Made by a program: the position numbers and the translations under genes. The notes below the pieces were generated by a model that ran no database searches, had not been told where the DNA came from, and was given only the letters and a program-made list of their open reading frames with translations. A stretch of DNA of 64,000 bases from Biomphalaria glabrata (Eukaryota > Mollusca > Gastropoda > Planorbidae): NCBI RefSeq assembly GCF_947242115.1, contig NC_074725.1, positions 22,006,898-22,070,897 on the forward strand. Reading direction: 5' to 3'. This document shows positions 61,001 to 64,000 of this stretch, in pieces; position 1 is the first letter of the stretch, and each line of letters starts with the position of its first letter.

Positions 61001-63241
61001 AACCTTAAAGAGACAGCTAACATAGAAAAAAATTAAAGGTATCCCTTTCAGATGATGAGATTTATTGGAGCAGATGATGTAAAGCTCATCTGTTACTATA
61101 ATTGACAGCTAACAAGTGCTAAATGGCTAGCACAAAAAATGACTGCCTTTACTTCTCTGGCGATGTCAGGTACCCCTGAGAGTTGGGTGGACTCGTGGGT
61201 GGTCCTCAGCCACCTTGCCCCCTTACAACCAACACAGAGACATCCAAACCCCAAGTATTCATCGTCAAACTTGCTTCTACAATCATCTAACAGGATTTTT
61301 TTCAGTAGATTGATTGTGAAGCAAGTTTCCTGGCAAATGGCCTGGATTAAGAAGAATTATGTGACTGCTTGACCTCTGGGGACAAATATTGAGATAATAA
61401 TAACTTCATCTGATGCTATCTTTTTACTCGGTCATAAATTAGGGCAAAGACAACTTACCGGGCAACACTTGGGCTGAAGGCAGTTTCTGTGCGAGTTTGG
61501 TTCTGAGTTTATTCAAATATTCTTCCACAGTTAGAGGTAAGTTGAGTTCATCTATTGAAAATAAAGAAACACTAATTCTAAATCTACCATATACCAGTAC
61601 TAATGCAGAGTTTACATGACGGAAAATCATACACTGCACAACCCAAAAGTTGTTATCAGGAGCTTTAAAAAACAATGAGGATGGGGGACTTGACCTTCTA
61701 AAGTCCTCACTTAATAGGGAATCGAAAATAATTGCACTTTCACTGTGTCTTCTTTGGTATACCAGTACAATTACAATTACCAGTACCCAAAACTACCAGC
61801 TGAGGATGACTGATAAAAAGAGGTCAACAAAATAGAAATCACCATTAGTGGATAAAATCTTTCATGTTTTGTACTATAAAAAAAAAAAGAATACAGTACT
61901 GTATAGAAAAGCTGGAATCTATTATTTATCTCATTATGATTAATATGATTAACAGGACTTAAGATTGTAGCTGGTCTCTATTGAAACTTGGTTATATCTG
62001 GACCAACAAAATGTCAAAAGTTACTTAAGCGGGACATATAGACTATAAATGTTGTGACTGTTTAAGGAGAAATATTTAGGTCTTTTGTATGTTTTATGGA
62101 CATCTTATTTGTCTGTTAAATTATATCTGAACTTGAAAAACAAACAATAACTTTCAACAATCATGTGTTATCATTTCATTTGAAGCTGGTCTTGATGTTT
62201 TGCTACTCATTCTAATAGTAAGGGATGTGTCATGGTTTATGCCCAGCTCAGGGCACAATTTTAATTGCACAATTGTAATCTAATTTCTTTCAAATTTTAG
62301 TCTTTTAAAACCTTTATCAATACAATCCCATCTTTCATGTTTACACAATAGAATCATTTTTTAATTACAAGAAACAAAAACTCAGTATATCTAAATAAAA
62401 CTATAAAAAAATCAATGATACTAATACTTTAGTTACCTATACAAAGTTTAGCAGATTCATGTTCTTTCATTCCCATTTGTCTGGCTTTGATTTCCCAGGT
62501 GTACTGGTGGCCAGACTCTCCACAGATTTCTTCTAAACATTCTGTATACACTCTTTCAGTATCTGTAACAATTAGTAGTGCAGATAGAATCCATTTAACA
62601 GTAAAACATTGTGAGTTAATGTTCCGGGCTTTTCAGATGACACAAAACTTCAACATCCTGATAATTCTGTTGAGATAGATAGGCAATGGTCTTTCTTGCA
62701 GATTGTCACTGTACTTTCCTTTTCTTTTTACTTTCATTGCTATAAGTGGCATCATATTTTGTCATCTGACCATTTATATAAATATGCTAAGCGAATACTA
62801 TTTTTTTAACAGCAGGCCTAGTCAATGTATGCATAGATCCCCTTTTACTTTATTCAATAAATGTTAGCTTTAAGATATGTGGGCTCAGAGGCAATCTAAA
62901 ACTCCAAATCTCCTTAAATAGATTTTTTAATTAAGATCTCTGTTAGGACAACAAACAATCAATTTATTCATAGCCTATCACTTGGTTTGTTAGCAAAGTT
63001 GACAATATTTAAATAAAATAAAAATTAAAAAAACATTACAGAGCCTAATTATAATAACTATTATAGGCTTAAGTCTAATTAACTTGATCTATTAATAACA
63101 GTCATTTACACTGTAATGAAGGCAGTGACAAGACAGTGTTGAGTGTAATAATGAATGATAACTAATAAGGTAAGTCTTACCTAATATAAGTCCATCAACG
63201 TCAAATACTACATGAGTAATTTTAAGTTCAGACTGAGCCAT
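58067..63241 (-). CDS. PUDP: Pseudouridine-5'-phosphatase (HAD family), 5 exons
   Basis: Cytosolic HAD-superfamily phosphatase that dephosphorylates pseudouridine 5'-phosphate from RNA breakdown. Exons in transcript order are 63,241-63,181, 62,562-62,437, 61,551-61,459, 60,764-60,532 and 58,252-58,067, with phases 1, 1, 1, 0, giving 232 residues (human 228). HAD motif I is FDVDGLILDTE (nucleophile D14, acid D16); motif II is AVATGA (T113); motif III is YGKPAPD (K150); motif IV is VFEDAPNG (E176, D177). All catalytic positions are intact, so it should be active. The helical cap lies between about residues 20 and 90. Donors 1-3 are GTAAGA, GTAACT and GTAAGT. Donor 4 is GCAAGA, a GC-AG intron supported by exact frame continuity from PDPQQ into VLVFEDAP. 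Intron 3 holds a SINE and intron 4 a piggyBac fossil. It converges on RNF7. Confidence 0.95.
59590..60400 (+). mobile_element. piggyBac transposase fossil in PUDP intron 4
   Basis: Segments in the right order: NFSKLRPPIKELNDRYIKF and LSLDEFIHGF (59,757-59,786), LVQAIPGQYYYVLDTFFTS (about 59,970-60,025), STVRRIALSKCPDVVLKKIE and NHFMGGVDS (60,295-60,321). These match the piggyBac DDE core (LSIDE, DNFFTS, MGGVD). Many stops and frame changes; ends not found. Antisense to PUDP. Confidence 0.85.
61045..61215 (-). mobile_element. Decayed tRNA-derived SINE in PUDP intron 3
   Basis: GCAGATGATGTAAAGCTCAT, TGACAGCTAACAAGTGC, TGGCTAGCACAAAAAATGAC and GATGTCAGGTACCC follow the inverse of the common SINE body with substitutions. 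Confidence 0.75.
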
Positions 63242-64000
63242 TCTTATATAATTTTTTTTTTACTATAAAAAAAGGAGAGTACTAGAGAAGGTCTAAGGTA
63301 GATGATAAGCTTTTCAACATTGATATCTTTTTACTAATGACTAATATTAAAATAGACATTTCTTGTAATTAGAGGTGGGTCCTTAAAATTCATAAATACC
63401 GGTAGCCATTAAAGCTAGTCCTCCTTTTTTTTTTCATAAATAATGTTTCGTTGATAATTTTAAAGTTTTCTGTACACTATGATAGTAAAGGTTTGTTCTT
63501 GAGAAATGGCAGCAGTTTCTCCCTCAGACATAAAGAATGTCTGGGGGAAGCCATGTGTCCAGCATTTTTACTTTCAGAAATTCATTCCCCTATGGCATCA
63601 TTGTAAAGAAAAGCGAAGATTAAAATAAGTAACACTAACAAGGGGTCGTTGATATAGAAGCATTTTCTAGCACTCTGAGTAGCAAAAAGGAATTCTTATA
63701 GTGTTTAGAGTGTACCGTTCATTTTAGAAAAAAAAGACAGGTTATATTAGGTTGAATACTAGAATACTAGCATATATTGTGAGAGTCATTTGAGGTACAT
63801 ATTATAGTGAAAGTAAGTGAAAAGTGTGATCATGTAAAATCATCTTTATTTTGGCACACAAAGTTATCAGAAGGATGTTTGACAGTCTGGAGAATTATGA
63901 CTGTTCTCTGACATACATGCAAAAAACTAGAAGAATCACTTTAACACTATTAACAGAGATCATATTAAAATATAAAAAAAAAAACACTGCCTCTATACTT
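63242..64000. other. Upstream region of PUDP
   Basis: AT-rich, no ORF, no recognised repeat. The PUDP promoter should lie in its first part. A CCGG-containing word ATACCGGTAG at 63,397 is the only CG-rich point. Confidence 0.4.

Overview
The window is animal nuclear DNA: spliced genes with long introns, many decayed transposons and a large amount of simple and tandem repeat. Two conserved metazoan genes can be read exon by exon in the last 13 kb. The LINE 3' ends, the tRNA-derived SINEs, the abundance of GATA arrays and of AGATCTAGATC-type words, and a SPIN-like hAT element together suggest a heterobranch (probably pulmonate) gastropod. That assignment is an inference from repeat style, not a demonstrated identity.

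Positions 1-40,000 hold no gene that I can support. They hold GATA, CT/GA and TA microsatellites; tandem arrays with units of 14, 40, 13, about 31 and 42 bp plus the start of a 27-bp array; truncated 3' ends of at least two LINE groups (one with an RNase H domain and a (GAA)n-type tail, one RTE-like without); copies of a tRNA-derived SINE family; a 1,000-bp non-autonomous Helitron; and several hAT elements with 8-bp target duplications. The 2.3-kb 13-bp array lies inside an RTE-like LINE tail and contains an 806-bp tandem duplication of itself.

Positions 40,053-45,261 on the minus strand contain a likely unrecognised gene: a 249-residue-scale first ORF with one probable frameshift, and four short downstream exons whose splice phases agree. 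Its introns carry a LINE tail and a repeated element. Positions 45,500-50,340 return to repeats, including a hAT element whose empty site is preserved in a related repeat 35 kb away.

Positions 51,113-56,174 (plus) encode RNF7/RBX2, the RING subunit of cullin E3 ligases, in three exons. Intron 1 holds a 966-bp hAT element and a Tigger transposase remnant. Positions 58,067-63,241 (minus) encode pseudouridine-5'-phosphatase (PUDP/HDHD1) in five exons, with a GC-AG fourth intron containing a piggyBac transposase fossil. The two genes are convergent, with 1.9 kb between stop codons. I see no sign of a functional link between them. No CRISPR array, rRNA or intact tRNA gene is visible.
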